Numbered from the stretch's first letter, positions 27,625 through 38,254 are shown. The stretch: 64,000 nt of DNA from Acinetobacter sp. ANC 4862 (GCF_004336635.1 NZ_SJXH01000008.1:45720-109719); one strand, 5' to 3'. A program made the numbers and translations. The notes: a model not told the origin generated them from the letters alone.

Positions 27625-28596
27625 ATGATGACTGATATGACTCAACCTGATTCAAAAAAATATGGTCGCCCTGATGATGAACGGATAATTCCGTTTATGA
27701 AAATTGCCAAACCGGCGGCAATTTTCTCCATCATTTTAACGATTGCAAGCATCTTCTTTATTGTGACCAAAGGTCTAAACCTCGGTTTGGACTTTACCGG
27801 GGGCGTTTCTGCAGAACTAAACTATGCTCAACCGGCAAACCAGGCTGAAGTGGTTAAAGCTTTAGATCAAGCCGGTTTCAAAGATGCTGTGGTGCAAACC
27901 CTCGGTAGCAACAAAGACCTTTTGGTGCGTATGCCAGCTCAAGACCTTGAAGTAGAAGACTTGAGTAACGCGATTACCAAAGCTGCCCAATTGCCGAATA
28001 ATGCTGCTGAAGTCCACAAGGTGGACTCTGTCGGTGGTCAAGTCGGCAATGAGCTGTATCTGCGCTCTGCAGGTGCGGTTGGATTGGCATTACTGTTAAT
28101 GTTGGTATACGTCACGATTCGTTTCGAATTCAAGTTAGCTATAGGTGCGGTTCTTTCGTTATTCCATGACGTCCTTGTAACAGTGGGTGTTTTTGCCATG
28201 ATGCAATGGCCATTTGACTTAACCGTATTGGCTGCAATTCTGGCACTTTTAGGATTCTCGTTAAACGATAACATCGTGGTATCGGATCGTATTCGTGAAA
28301 ATTTCCGCAAGATCCGTGGCGCAAGCCCGCGTGAAGTTATCGATATTTCTTTGACAGAAACTTTACGCCGTACCATTCATACCTCAATGACCTTATTGCT
28401 TGTTGTCGTGGCAATGATGTTCCTCGGTGGCGAAGGTTTACACTGGTTCTCTGTGGCGATGTTTATTGGGGTTTTTGTCGGTACCTATTCTTCAATTTAC
28501 ATTGGTACTGCCTTTGCCCTGTGGCGTGGCCTGAATCGTCAAGACTTCATTGTACAGGTTAAGCCTGAATTTGAAGAAGAAGAAATTCCTAAATAG
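27625..28596 (+). CDS. secF: Protein translocase subunit SecF
   Basis: The protein has 323 residues and six helices. Characteristic segments are GLNLGLDFTGGVSAEL, VGNELYLRSAGAVGLALLLM, LAAILALLGFSLNDNIVVSDRIREN and LTETLRRTIHTSMTLLLVVVAMMFLGG. It partners SecD. AAGGAG at 27615-27620 lies 4 bp before the first ATG and 7 bp before the second (27628), so the second may be the true start. A strong terminator follows. Confidence 0.96.
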   Translation: MMTDMTQPDSKKYGRPDDERIIPFMKIAKPAAIFSIILTIASIFFIVTKGLNLGLDFTGGVSAELNYAQPANQAEVVKALDQAGFKDAVVQTLGSNKDLLVRMPAQDLEVEDLSNAITKAAQLPNNAAEVHKVDSVGGQVGNELYLRSAGAVGLALLLMLVYVTIRFEFKLAIGAVLSLFHDVLVTVGVFAMMQWPFDLTVLAAILALLGFSLNDNIVVSDRIRENFRKIRGASPREVIDISLTETLRRTIHTSMTLLLVVVAMMFLGGEGLHWFSVAMFIGVFVGTYSSIYIGTAFALWRGLNRQDFIVQVKPEFEEEEIPK

Positions 28597-28610
28597 TTTT
28601 TCTTTGAATT

Positions 28611-28650
28611 GACATAAAAAAGCCCATCTTCAGATGGGCTTTTTTATGTC
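28611..28650 (+). terminator. Terminator of the yajC-secDF unit
   Basis: A long near-perfect stem with core AGCCCATCT/AGATGGGCT extends into A/T arms ending in TTTTTT. It is symmetrical enough to act in both directions. Confidence 0.85.
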
Positions 28651-28778
28651 AGCTGAAAATATACAGCATCGTATAAATTCAGCACCACGCCATGATGGAG
28701 CAAATATTGCCATTTAAATTTATGAATTGATTTAATTAAAAATCAATAAAATACCCACACCATAGAATCAGGTAGGCA

Positions 28779-28810
28779 TAAAAAACCAGCAACACAAGTT
28801 GCTGGTTTTT
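28779..28810 (-). terminator. Terminator of the relA transcript
   Basis: A 13-bp stem AAAAACCAGCAAC/GTTGCTGGTTTTT with an ACAA loop ends 24 bp after the relA stop on the minus strand. The A run on the plus strand supplies the U tail. Confidence 0.85.
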
Positions 28811-28833
28811 CAGTCGTAATTTACAGGTTTGGA

Positions 28834-31140
28834 TTAATTACCTTGCACCAAACGACGTGCGCTAATAATCCCCGGTTGTTGCTCTAAACGTGCCAACAAA
28901 CGTGATAACTGTGCCAGACCTTTCACTTCAATTAACAACTTCATATTGGCAATACCATCTGTTTCTGAAATGGTATTCACCTGACGAATATTGATTTGAT
29001 CGGAAAAAATCACTTGAGTTAAATCTTTAAGCAGACCACGGCGGTCATAGGCTTCCACCACAATCTGTACACTTTGACCACGGGTCGGTTGCATTTCCCA
29101 ATCGGCTTCAACAGCACGCTCAGGTTCGTGAGAAATCATGCGCACATAATCCGGACAGGCAACCTTATGAATACTGACGCCACGATTCAGCGTGATATAT
29201 CCACCAATTGGCTCACCATGAACCGGTTGACAACATTGCGCAATATGCAATTCCACATTGTCCAAACCATCAATCAAAATACCATGTGCAGACAAGGTAT
29301 GACTTGCACGCGGATTTAAGGTCGGCTTGAGTACCAATTCAGGTTCATCTTGACCGATATGCATATGACGATTGACCTGATTGATCAAGGAATGCAGGCT
29401 GATATCGCCATTCACCAAACCAATCAGAATATCTTCACCCAATTTGACATTGAAGTGATTGCAATAATCATTTAAATCAATGCTTTTTGGATGAATCGCC
29501 AAACGTAAAAGTTCTTTATTCAGAATTTCACGGCCAACTTCCAAATTTTTACTGCGGTCTTGCTGTCTAAACCAGTGACGCAATTTATCGCGTGCACGAG
29601 AGGTTTTGATATAACCCAGCGAGTTCACTAACCAGTCACGATTTGGTTCGCGATCTTTTTTAGTCAGAATTTCAACCTGTTCGCCGGTTTTTAAAGTATA
29701 GGTTAAAGGTACATAGCGCTGGTTGACCCGCGCTGCATAACACTTATTCCCCACTTCAGTATGCACATGATAGGCAAAGTCTAAAACGGTTGAACCACGG
29801 GGTAATTCTTTAATGTCCCCATCACGACTAAACACATAGATTTTTTCAAATCCTTCAAAATCTTGAACGTGTTCAAAATTCTCGGAATCATCATCTGATT
29901 TATGCGCGCTGGAATCATTACGTTCTTGATAATGCTCAAGTACTGCACGCAATGAATGTAAACGATGATTAAAAGAATGATCGGTATTTTTTGCGCCTTC
30001 TTTATAATTGAAGTGCGAACATACCCCAAGCTCTGCCTCGTTATGCATATCCTTGGTTCGGATTTGCACTTCAAGTGACTTGTTCTCTGCAATGACCGCA
30101 GTATGCAATGAGCGATAGCCATTGGCTTTAGGATTGGTAATGTAATCATCAAATTGATGCGGAATATGACGCCAAATTTGATGCACGATTCCCAATGAGT
30201 GATAACACTCAGGTACGCTTTTTACCAACACCCGAACCGCTCGAATATCATACAGCTGATCGAAACTAAGGTTCTTGCTTTTCATTTTTCGATAAATCGA
30301 ATAAATGTGCTTCACCCGTCCGCTAATCTCGGCTTCGATACCGTAGCTCGCCAGTTCATTTTTCAGTTTATCAATGACAAACTGAATATATTGCTCGCGC
30401 TCTAAACGTTTTTCATTCAGTAAGGTTGCAATTTCTTTATAGCGTTCTGGGGCTAAATAACGAAACGCTAAATCTTCCAGTTCCCACTTTAACTGCGCAA
30501 TCCCTAAACGGTGCGCCAAAGGTGAGTAAATGGTCAAAATTTCTCGAGCAACACGCTCTTGACGCTCGCGTGATGCTTGAGTCAATTCTCGCAAGGCATA
30601 AGTACGCTCTGCAAGTTTAATCAAGACCACTCGAACATCTTCGGTCACAGAAATCAGCATTTTATAAATGCCGCTTAAATGCTCTCTTTGATTATTATTA
30701 AAATGATCTTCTAGACGTTTGTTCTTTTCAATCAGTTCGGAAAGTTTACCCATCGCCAAGGTCCCTTGGACCAGACTATGCACTTGCTCACCAAAATGTT
30801 CACGAACTTCTTCAAGCGTCATGACGCCTTCACGCACACTGCGATACAGCATCGCTGCGGACAAAGTATCTTCATCCACATGTAAATGCGCCAAAATATC
30901 GGCCATTTCAATGCCGGTATAAAAGGTGTTGGAACGATGGTTAACCGTACTTTGCAGTTCTTTTTGCAAAGTTAAATGCGCTACATCTTCGAGTTGTTTT
31001 AGCGCCATATCATCTAATATGCCACGAACCCGATTTAGCCATTCAGCCAAATCATGTCGAGCTTGTTCGGCATGTTCTACAGTCGCTTCCTCCGACAACT
31101 CATTGAGACGTCCAGGAAGTTGCTCACGTACTGTGACCAT
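28834..31140 (-). CDS. relA: (p)ppGpp synthetase RelA
   Basis: The 768-residue RSH protein makes (p)ppGpp on stalled ribosomes. The order is a pseudo-hydrolase domain (1-180), a synthetase domain with YDIRAVRVLVKSVPECYHSLG, PKANGYRSLHTAV and EVQIRTKDMHNEAELGVCSHF, a TGS domain (KIYVFSRDGDIKELPRGSTV), then helical, zinc-finger and ACT domains (VVEAYDRRGLLKDLT). The hydrolase His-Asp signature is replaced by Tyr-Arg at residues 99-100 (AAMLYRSV), so it should be synthesis-only; a separate SpoT is expected elsewhere. It follows rlmD with a 29-bp gap, as in E. coli. Confidence 0.95.
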   Translation of the reverse strand: MVTVREQLPGRLNELSEEATVEHAEQARHDLAEWLNRVRGILDDMALKQLEDVAHLTLQKELQSTVNHRSNTFYTGIEMADILAHLHVDEDTLSAAMLYRSVREGVMTLEEVREHFGEQVHSLVQGTLAMGKLSELIEKNKRLEDHFNNNQREHLSGIYKMLISVTEDVRVVLIKLAERTYALRELTQASRERQERVAREILTIYSPLAHRLGIAQLKWELEDLAFRYLAPERYKEIATLLNEKRLEREQYIQFVIDKLKNELASYGIEAEISGRVKHIYSIYRKMKSKNLSFDQLYDIRAVRVLVKSVPECYHSLGIVHQIWRHIPHQFDDYITNPKANGYRSLHTAVIAENKSLEVQIRTKDMHNEAELGVCSHFNYKEGAKNTDHSFNHRLHSLRAVLEHYQERNDSSAHKSDDDSENFEHVQDFEGFEKIYVFSRDGDIKELPRGSTVLDFAYHVHTEVGNKCYAARVNQRYVPLTYTLKTGEQVEILTKKDREPNRDWLVNSLGYIKTSRARDKLRHWFRQQDRSKNLEVGREILNKELLRLAIHPKSIDLNDYCNHFNVKLGEDILIGLVNGDISLHSLINQVNRHMHIGQDEPELVLKPTLNPRASHTLSAHGILIDGLDNVELHIAQCCQPVHGEPIGGYITLNRGVSIHKVACPDYVRMISHEPERAVEADWEMQPTRGQSVQIVVEAYDRRGLLKDLTQVIFSDQINIRQVNTISETDGIANMKLLIEVKGLAQLSRLLARLEQQPGIISARRLVQGN

Positions 31141-31169
31141 ACCCTACTCCTACTTTTTTACACTTCATC

Positions 31170-32561
31170 TTATAAATCGTTTATTTCATTGTATTTTTCG
31201 AATAAGGCAATAGATTCAACATGTCCCGTATGGGTAAACATATCCATCACCCCAGCTTTTTTTAATCGATAACCATGTTTCGCCAGCACACCCGCATCTC
31301 GCGCCAATGTGGCAGGATTACATGATACATAAACGATTCTTTTTGCACCAAATTTGGGCACATAATACATTATTTCCTCCGCTCCTGAGCGTGGAGGATC
31401 AATCAATAATGCATCAAATCCCTGTTTTGCCCAAGAATGATGCGAAAAATCTTTTGTTAAGTCTTGTGAATAAAAATGTACGTGAGTCATCGCATTGTTT
31501 TTAGCATTTTCTGCACCACGCTGAACCATTTCTTCACTTCCTTCAACAGCCACCACTTGCCCTGTTTCACCGACACAGCGAGCAAGAGGTAAAGAAAAGT
31601 TTCCTAGACCACAAAACAAGTCCAGAACGCGTTCACCTTGCTGCAACTGAAGCAAATCACATGCCAGCTTCAGCATTTGCGGATTAATCGTTGAATTCAC
31701 TTGAGTAAAATCGAGCGGATTAAAGCCAAATTTCACGTCAAATTCCTCCACAGCATAATGCAAACGCATTGCAGCAGCTGGATCATCCACACGGTGCAAA
31801 CTGTCTGCACCGGCGGGCTGTAAATACAATTGCCACTGTTTGTTTAACGTAAACTGTTTTAATTGGTTGACATCATCTGCTGATAATTTTTCAATATGAC
31901 GAACCACCAGTGCAATATTTTCATCACCCATGGCCAATTCTATATGACCAATGGCGGCTTTGGCTTTTAGACTTTCGAGTAACTGTTTTAGCGCTGTAAT
32001 CGATCCAAATTCACGATCAAGCACCATACAGCGGTCGATGGAAATCAATTTATTACTTTGACGTTCACGGAAACCCACCACCAGTTTGTCTTGATTTGGA
32101 ATATAGCGTACTCCAATACGGGCTTTACGACGGTAGTCTTCACGTTGCGAACGTAATGGCTCTAACCATTGTTCAGGTTGGATTCCGGCAAAATGTTCTA
32201 AATGCGATTTTAGAACCTCTTGTTTTAAGCGAATTTGTTCATCTTGCTGAATGTGCTGCATATTACAACCGCCACACACAGTAAAATGTGGACATTTCGG
32301 TTCAATACGTGTTGCAGCAGGTGCGCTTAACAGCTCAATACTGTCTGCTTCCTCTAAACGTTTTGCCACATTGGTAATTTGCGCTTTAACAGTCTCACCA
32401 GGCAAGGCATAACTGATAAATACTTTTTTACCCTGCTTCTCACTTGGATGATCAGGATGTGTTCCATAGTGCGCTATCCCCCGTCCTTCGTGTGAAAGTG
32501 ACTCAACCTGAAAAGTGTAAATCGGCTGTTGAGCTGGACGTGGCTTAGTTCTATGTTTCAT
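31170..32561 (-). CDS. rlmD: 23S rRNA (uracil(1939)-C5)-methyltransferase
   Basis: The protein has 463 residues. An N-terminal TRAM-like domain ([19 protein letters not shown]) precedes a 4Fe-4S site [15 protein letters not shown]. The C-terminal SAM methyltransferase domain contains [16 protein letters not shown] and [14 protein letters not shown]. The catalytic Cys is in [14 protein letters not shown]. It methylates U1939 of 23S rRNA. It is cotranscribed with relA, and the exonuclease gene lies 6 bp upstream. Confidence 0.95.
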   Translation of the reverse strand: MKHRTKPRPAQQPIYTFQVESLSHEGRGIAHYGTHPDHPSEKQGKKVFISYALPGETVKAQITNVAKRLEEADSIELLSAPAATRIEPKCPHFTVCGGCNMQHIQQDEQIRLKQEVLKSHLEHFAGIQPEQWLEPLRSQREDYRRKARIGVRYIPNQDKLVVGFRERQSNKLISIDRCMVLDREFGSITALKQLLESLKAKAAIGHIELAMGDENIALVVRHIEKLSADDVNQLKQFTLNKQWQLYLQPAGADSLHRVDDPAAAMRLHYAVEEFDVKFGFNPLDFTQVNSTINPQMLKLACDLLQLQQGERVLDLFCGLGNFSLPLARCVGETGQVVAVEGSEEMVQRGAENAKNNAMTHVHFYSQDLTKDFSHHSWAKQGFDALLIDPPRSGAEEIMYYVPKFGAKRIVYVSCNPATLARDAGVLAKHGYRLKKAGVMDMFTHTGHVESIALFEKYNEINDL

Positions 32562-32567
32562 GAATAC

Positions 32568-33389
32568 CTAGAGTGTGGGAGATAAAAAGTCTGTAGCGGT
32601 AAATTCAGTACGTTGTGAGGTTTCACGCCATACTGCTAAAAAATCTGCATGTTGAGGTTGAGTCGATAAAAACTGGATGGTGCGCTGAACTGCATCACGA
32701 TAATCATTGAGTAAAAGCTGGCCTTTTAACAATGACCAACGCAGGTAAATCAACCAGGTATTGAGCACATCACCTTCGCAATAACTGGTGAGTTTTTGCC
32801 ATTCTTGCTGACGTACATATTCAGTAACATGGTAGGCGCCATCACCACGCTTACCCGGATAACCGAGTAAATGTGCAACATCATCTAACTTTTGAAATTG
32901 ACGACCATTGAACATCGCGATCACATCCATCAAATCGACATGACGATGGTGATAACGATTCTGGTAGTTATTATAGCGCTTTTGCTGATCAATTTCGCCC
33001 TGATCGAATAAACTTGGTGCAGATAAACCATGATACATGGCGCGAAACAGGATCACCGGCAAATCAAATTGTGAGCCATTCCAGCTAACTAAAGTCGGAT
33101 GACGCTTGTCAAAAATCGAGAGAAATTTCTTTAAAATTTCCGCTTCAGTATTCTGCTCCCGGCTAAACGAGAACATTTTCATGCCGCCTTGCTCATCAAG
33201 CCATAAGCCAGAAATACAGACAATTTCATGCAAGGCCATGCGTTGAAAGTCTATGCCCGACTCTTGACGGCGCAATTTAATCAACGCCTGTTCCAGATCT
33301 GCTTCTGGCAAATCCAGACCATACAAATGCGCTCCCGATTTTAAATCGGTCAGGGTTTCTATATCGAAAACTAAAACGGGTAAGCGCAT
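32568..33389 (-). CDS. Predicted 3'-5' exonuclease (PolB-like)
   Basis: The protein has 273 residues of the PolB-type predicted exonuclease family. Exo motifs visible are LVFDIETLTDL (Exo I D-x-E), LVSWNGSQFDLPVIL (Exo II) and YCEGDVLNTWLIYLRW (Exo III). The segment RHVDLMDVIAMFNGRQFQKLDDVAHLLG is typical. It stands alone, without a polymerase domain. The biological substrate is unknown; a role in DNA repair or RNA trimming is only a family-based guess. It lies between cysM and rlmD on the same strand with short gaps. Confidence 0.85.
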   Translation of the reverse strand: MRLPVLVFDIETLTDLKSGAHLYGLDLPEADLEQALIKLRRQESGIDFQRMALHEIVCISGLWLDEQGGMKMFSFSREQNTEAEILKKFLSIFDKRHPTLVSWNGSQFDLPVILFRAMYHGLSAPSLFDQGEIDQQKRYNNYQNRYHHRHVDLMDVIAMFNGRQFQKLDDVAHLLGYPGKRGDGAYHVTEYVRQQEWQKLTSYCEGDVLNTWLIYLRWSLLKGQLLLNDYRDAVQRTIQFLSTQPQHADFLAVWRETSQRTEFTATDFLSPTL

Positions 33390-33412
33390 TTTAACTCACA
33401 AAAATTGCAGAT

Positions 33413-34333
33413 TTATTCTGGGTCTTGTACAGAAAACAAACCTGTAGAAAGATAACGGTCACCACGGTCACAGATGATACATACAATCACTGCACCCGGA
33501 TTTTCTTCAGCCAGTTTGATTGATGCCCAAACTGCACCACCGGAAGATGTACCGGCACTAATGCCTTCTTTGCGCGCCAATTGACGTGCGGTTTTTTCCG
33601 CTTCAATTTGCGGAATATCCATAATGCGGTCAACTCGTTTAGGGTCAAAAATAGTCGGAAGATATTCTTGGGGCCAACGACGGATACCTGCAATATTTGA
33701 ACCTTCAGAAGGTTGCAAGCCGACAATCTGAATATCAGGATTTTGTTCTTTTAGATATTTGGAAATTCCCATAATCGTGCCTGTCGTTCCCATGGAACTG
33801 ACGAAATGAGTAATTTTACCACCTGTTTGCTGCCAGATTTCCGGACCCGTGGTGAGGTAATGGGCTTCAACATTATCCGGATTACCAAACTGGTTCAAGA
33901 CCAGTCCTTTCCCTTCTTTTTCCATTTGCAGCGCCATATCACGCGCTTCTTCCATGCTTGAAGATTCAATCAGTTCAGCCCCATAAGCACGCATCGCATC
34001 TTTGCGTTCCTGACTTGAACCTGCTGGCATAATCAATTTCATTTTATAGCCACGCATTGCTGCAACCATGGCCAAGGCAATCCCTGTATTTCCGCTTGTC
34101 GCTTCAATTAACGTATCGCCGGGTTTAATTTGACCACGTTTTTCAGCCTGCATAATCATGTTATACGCTGGACGGTCTTTTACCGAACCTGCAGGATTAT
34201 TTCCTTCAAGTTTAGCCAATACTGTTGCTTGAGTGTGACTTGCTAGACGTTGCAAACGCACTAGAGGCGTTTTACCTACGTAGTGGTCTAACAAAAATTC
34301 GTCTGCTTGAAAATCAGGGGTGGTATTACTCAT
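33413..34333 (-). CDS. cysM: Cysteine synthase B
   Basis: The 306-residue PLP enzyme makes cysteine from O-acetylserine and sulfide or thiosulfate. The PLP lysine is K52 in NPAGSVKDRPAYNM. TSGNTGIALAMVAA binds the substrate carboxylate, and SMGTTGTIMGISKYLKE binds the cofactor phosphate. The C-terminal EGISAGTSSGGAVWAS follows. Absence of the long CysK loop and the length favour CysM. It lies back to back with gacS with 153 bp between, an arrangement also seen in Pseudomonas. Confidence 0.94.
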   Translation of the reverse strand: MSNTTPDFQADEFLLDHYVGKTPLVRLQRLASHTQATVLAKLEGNNPAGSVKDRPAYNMIMQAEKRGQIKPGDTLIEATSGNTGIALAMVAAMRGYKMKLIMPAGSSQERKDAMRAYGAELIESSSMEEARDMALQMEKEGKGLVLNQFGNPDNVEAHYLTTGPEIWQQTGGKITHFVSSMGTTGTIMGISKYLKEQNPDIQIVGLQPSEGSNIAGIRRWPQEYLPTIFDPKRVDRIMDIPQIEAEKTARQLARKEGISAGTSSGGAVWASIKLAEENPGAVIVCIICDRGDRYLSTGLFSVQDPE

Positions 34334-34486
34334 TATTTGTACCTATATCGAGGTGCGCCTATTGTATGAAAAAATGCTCCTTCCTGCACCCATTTAGCAG
34401 GCTTTTTATTGAAAGTGATTAAAGCGCAGTCAGTTTTAAATAAAGCATGCTAATATTCCGAGCATAGAAAATAAACTGCTTTAACC

Positions 34487-37297
34487 ATGTCAAATATCAA
34501 TAAAAAGTTATTTAAACGTCTACACTTAAATCATGCTTATGGACAACTCATTGCACTGATTTTTGTGCCGATTATGATTTTGGCATGTGTCGGGGCATTG
34601 CTGGTTTTATCCGAGACCTCCAATGCATCACGTGCACAACAACGTCAAATGGCAATTGCCATTGTGACCCGTTATCAGCTCACCTCAGAAGCAGCAATCG
34701 ACTTATTAAGTAGTTATCCATGGCAGTATGATCAGGCACGTAATGCCATGCAGGTCATGCTGAATGAAAAATATTTAATTCGTGCCGCCATTATTGATGA
34801 AGATGGTAGAAACCGTTTAAGTATTGGTTATCAGGATCAGGAACCTTGGCCAAAGATTGACTCAAACGCCGCTTTTGTCGGTCCTATTCTGCATCATGAT
34901 AATAATATTTATGCCTTAAAAATTAATGAACATACGGATAACCCGGCCAGACTGGTGATTGAGCTGGATAACCAACCGCTTGAAATTGCGCGTTATCGGG
35001 TCATGGTGGTGCTGATTGCAACCGGCTTATTGACTTTATTGCTACTTTTATTGTGCTTGAATTTCTATTCGCGGCGCTGGATTGCCCCGATGTACGAGAT
35101 CCGGATGCAATTGCAGCGTTTAAATGCCGATACCCTGGATCAGCACATGGTGATTAACAGTACTGGTGAATTACGTTTGCTCCAGCGCGACATTGCCAAT
35201 GTAGTCAAACGCCTGCACTTTAGCTTTTTAGAACTGAAAGAACATACCGAACAAACTGAAGACGATTTACGTCGTACCTTAGATACTTTAGAAGTGCAAA
35301 ACATTACCTATCGTCAAGCACGAGACCAGGCAATTTCAGCTAACCAGTCCAAATCGGTCTTCTTGGCCAATATCAGCCATGAATTACGCACACCATTAAA
35401 TAGTATTGATGGCTTTATTCATTTATTGCTGCGTCAAGGCAACTTGAGCAATGAGCAAAACCTGTATTTGCAAACCATCCGTAAATCATCTGCCCATCTT
35501 TTGGCTCTGATTAACGATGTACTGGATTTCTCGAAAATTGATGCCGGCAAACTGGAACTGGAAACCGCACCGTTTGATCTGGAAGAAGCCATTTTCGATG
35601 TCATGGATATGCTCTCGCCTTTGGCGGCACAAAAACATATTGATATGGCATTTTATTATGCCGACAATGTACCAACGCAAGTCATTGGTGATGCCCTGCG
35701 CTTCAAGCAGATTCTGACCAACCTGATTTCCAACGCGATTAAATTCACCCCGGATGGTGAAATTATTGTCCGTGCCCGTATGGAACACGACGATATTGGA
35801 CAATGTTTATTGCACTTTAGCGTGCAAGACAGCGGGATTGGTCTCAGTGGTACAGACCGTAAAAAACTGTTTGAATCCTTCTCGCAAGGCGATGCTTCAG
35901 TGACCCGTCAATTTGGTGGAACAGGACTCGGCTTGGCGATTTCCAAACAGCTGGTGCATTTAATGCAAGGTCAAATTGGCTTTGAAGATAACCAGGAACG
36001 TGCACCAACCGAAAAAGGTTCCACCTTCTGGTTTACCGCCATGTTTGCTGTGAATGACGAAATTGAAATTGTTCATCCACACTTCAATAACATGCAGGTG
36101 GTGTCTTATTTAGCCCATCCTGCGACTGCCAATATCTTGCGTCATTATCTTGAAAATTATGATGTGCATCATGTCGAAACCAGCTCGATTCTGGATTTGT
36201 TCAGTCAGCTGAATAAATTCTCGAATAACGATGAAAATACCTGGCTGATTGTGGATCATAGTGGCGATAGCGAAGCCTTATTGAAAGAAATTCGTAACCG
36301 TTATCATGGCAACATTGCAGTTTACGGTTATCAAATGTCGCTCGATCCAAACATGCTGAACGAGTATCGTGCCCGCCCACTCTATCAACCGTTGAGTCGT
36401 AGTGCGTTGATTCAGCTACTCAGCAATCAGCCGATTTTCGATCAAGATGTACATGAAGAATTTAATGGACAAGGTCTGCATGTCCTCGCTGTCGATGACC
36501 ATTTACCGAATCTGATTGTTTTAGAAGCCCTTTTGGCCGAACTCAATGTCAAGACCACCAAGGCATTAAGCGGTCAAGAAGCCCTAGAAATCATTCAGAA
36601 TCGGATTGAAAAAGATCTGCCTACATTTGATGTGGTGTTTATGGATATTCAGATGCCGGTGATGTCCGGAGTAGATACGACTCGCGCCATCCGGTCCCTA
36701 GAGTCGACTTTAGAAAACCATAAACGCCTGCCGATTATTGCCCTGACGGCGCATGCATTGGCAGATGAGAAACAAAAACTGTTGCAGGTGGGTATGGATG
36801 ATTATGTCACCAAACCAATTCAAATGGATCAGATTATTCAGATTCTTACCCACTGGACTTCGGAAAGCTTTAAAAAGGCTAAAAGTGTAGAAAAAGCCAT
36901 TCTGATTGAAGCGCTCGATCCAAATATTTTAGATTGGCAACAAAGCTTGCAACTGGCGGCCAACAAAGAAGATCTGGCGATCGATCTGCTTAAAATGCTG
37001 GTCGACAGTTTCGCCACAGAACTCGCTGAAATGCAGCAGTTGATTGAAATGGAAGATTTCCCACAACTGGAACATGTACTGCATCGTTTATATGGCGCAA
37101 CCCGCTACGTTGGTGCACCTACTCTACAAGAAGCAACTGGTGGATTTGAGCAGTTTGTTTCCTCTTTACGCAAAGAACGTCGTAAAGCCGACGACACTTT
37201 TATTCAGGAAACCCTAAAACGTTTTGATGAATTACAGTCAGTGATTCAGCAAGTTGAACAAGCATCTCAGCAAATTTTAAACCAACAAAATACTTAA
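34487..37297 (+). CDS. gacS: Hybrid sensor histidine kinase GacS/BarA
   Basis: The protein has 936 residues. Two membrane helices (about 20-42 and 172-191) bracket a periplasmic sensor, then come a HAMP linker, H298 in VFLANISHELRTPLNS, and an ATPase domain with QILTNLISNAIKFTPDGEI, DSGIGL and GTGLGLAIS. A degenerate receiver-like region precedes a true receiver (VDDHLPN, VFMDIQMPVMSG with the phospho-Asp, VTKPIQ). A C-terminal HPt domain has its His in HVLHRLYGATRYVG. This is the full GacS phosphorelay layout, which drives the GacA response regulator and CsrA-titrating small RNAs. The regulator is not in the window. Confidence 0.93.
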   Translation: MSNINKKLFKRLHLNHAYGQLIALIFVPIMILACVGALLVLSETSNASRAQQRQMAIAIVTRYQLTSEAAIDLLSSYPWQYDQARNAMQVMLNEKYLIRAAIIDEDGRNRLSIGYQDQEPWPKIDSNAAFVGPILHHDNNIYALKINEHTDNPARLVIELDNQPLEIARYRVMVVLIATGLLTLLLLLLCLNFYSRRWIAPMYEIRMQLQRLNADTLDQHMVINSTGELRLLQRDIANVVKRLHFSFLELKEHTEQTEDDLRRTLDTLEVQNITYRQARDQAISANQSKSVFLANISHELRTPLNSIDGFIHLLLRQGNLSNEQNLYLQTIRKSSAHLLALINDVLDFSKIDAGKLELETAPFDLEEAIFDVMDMLSPLAAQKHIDMAFYYADNVPTQVIGDALRFKQILTNLISNAIKFTPDGEIIVRARMEHDDIGQCLLHFSVQDSGIGLSGTDRKKLFESFSQGDASVTRQFGGTGLGLAISKQLVHLMQGQIGFEDNQERAPTEKGSTFWFTAMFAVNDEIEIVHPHFNNMQVVSYLAHPATANILRHYLENYDVHHVETSSILDLFSQLNKFSNNDENTWLIVDHSGDSEALLKEIRNRYHGNIAVYGYQMSLDPNMLNEYRARPLYQPLSRSALIQLLSNQPIFDQDVHEEFNGQGLHVLAVDDHLPNLIVLEALLAELNVKTTKALSGQEALEIIQNRIEKDLPTFDVVFMDIQMPVMSGVDTTRAIRSLESTLENHKRLPIIALTAHALADEKQKLLQVGMDDYVTKPIQMDQIIQILTHWTSESFKKAKSVEKAILIEALDPNILDWQQSLQLAANKEDLAIDLLKMLVDSFATELAEMQQLIEMEDFPQLEHVLHRLYGATRYVGAPTLQEATGGFEQFVSSLRKERRKADDTFIQETLKRFDELQSVIQQVEQASQQILNQQNT

Positions 37298-37316
37298 CGC
37301 GGTCTTATTCGAATTG

Positions 37317-37355
37317 TGACAGTAGCGTCCATCTTTAGATGTGACTCTGCTGTCA
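37317..37355. other. Two-tier hairpin after gacS
   Basis: TGACAG/CTGTCA (37317-37322 with 37350-37355) encloses an inner stem CATCT/AGATG (37330-37334 with 37337-37341). There is no U run, so it is not a classical terminator. It lies in the 132-bp gap between gacS and the crotonase gene. Confidence 0.35.
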
Positions 37356-37429
37356 TGTATCGCGGCATGTATCAGAGAAATGCCCGTGTTATGCTCAAAA
37401 CAATGGAAAAAATTACAGGTCTATACAAC

Positions 37430-38218
37430 ATGGCGTTACTTCGCATAGAAAAAAATAAGGGCATCGCAACCGTTTCTTTAAACCGTCCCGAAAAACGCAA
37501 TGCCATGAGCTTTGCTTTGTTACGCGAACTGGTCAATGCAGCCAATCAAATTAAAAAAGACCGCTCGATTCGCTGTGTCATTTTAACTGGCGAAGCACAT
37601 GTGTTTAGTGCCGGGATTGACCTTGCCGATTTAAACGCACCGAAAAATACGGCTTACGCTGCATGGGAACTGATTAAACCGGGACAAAGCCTATTCCAGA
37701 AAGCCTTTCTAATTTGGCAGGAGCTTCCTGTACCGGTCATTGCTGCAATTGAAGGTTATTGCTTGGGTGCTGGCATGCAATTGGCACTGGCTGCGGATAT
37801 TCGGATTGCACATCCGGATACCAAAATGTCGATTATGGAAAGCCGCTGGGGACTGGTTCCAGACATGGGGCTGACCCGATCAATCAAAGGCATTATTAAT
37901 GTCGACCTTGCCAAAGAGTTGACCTTGACTGGACGTATTTTCGATGCCAATTATGCCAAAGACATTGGTCTGGTGACACATCTGGATGAATCACCAATCA
38001 GCAAAGCCCAAGCCCTTGCAGAAGAAATGTTGCAACGTTCTCCTGATGCTCTCACCGCAGCCAAACGCGTACTCGATGCCATGGAACATGAACCAAAAAA
38101 ATCTTTACGCCTAGAGAAAATTTGGCAACTAAAATTACTATTAGGTAAAAACAGTAAATTGGCGCGTAAAAAAGACAAGAACCCGGAAGTTCAGTTTTTA
38201 CCACGCCAATATAAGTAA
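37430..38218 (+). CDS. Enoyl-CoA hydratase/isomerase (crotonase) family protein
   Basis: The protein has about 262 residues. Crotonase signatures are ATVSLNRPEKRNAMSFALL, the oxyanion-hole segment HVFSAGIDLADL, and IAAIEGYCLGAGMQLALAADIRIA, then MESRWGLVPDMGLTRS and LTGRIFDANYAKDIGLV. Acidic residues near the second motif suggest dienoyl-CoA isomerase-like rather than plain hydratase chemistry, but the substrate cannot be read. The ATG at 37430 giving MALLRIEKNKG fits the fold start. A longer frame from 37316 adds 38 atypical residues and is rejected. The next gene follows after 36 bp, so they may form a unit. Confidence 0.85.
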   Translation: MALLRIEKNKGIATVSLNRPEKRNAMSFALLRELVNAANQIKKDRSIRCVILTGEAHVFSAGIDLADLNAPKNTAYAAWELIKPGQSLFQKAFLIWQELPVPVIAAIEGYCLGAGMQLALAADIRIAHPDTKMSIMESRWGLVPDMGLTRSIKGIINVDLAKELTLTGRIFDANYAKDIGLVTHLDESPISKAQALAEEMLQRSPDALTAAKRVLDAMEHEPKKSLRLEKIWQLKLLLGKNSKLARKKDKNPEVQFLPRQYK

Positions 38219-38254
38219 AATATCCAGATAACAGGATTGTGCAGAGAAAAACAC

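Noticed and set aside
29781..30152. 123-codon minus-strand frame inside relA in another reading frame
   Set aside because: relA coding is continuous and conserved across this interval.
37316..37429. 38-residue N-terminal extension of the crotonase
   Set aside because: It covers a hairpin region, does not resemble the family, and the internal ATG at 37430 matches the usual crotonase start.
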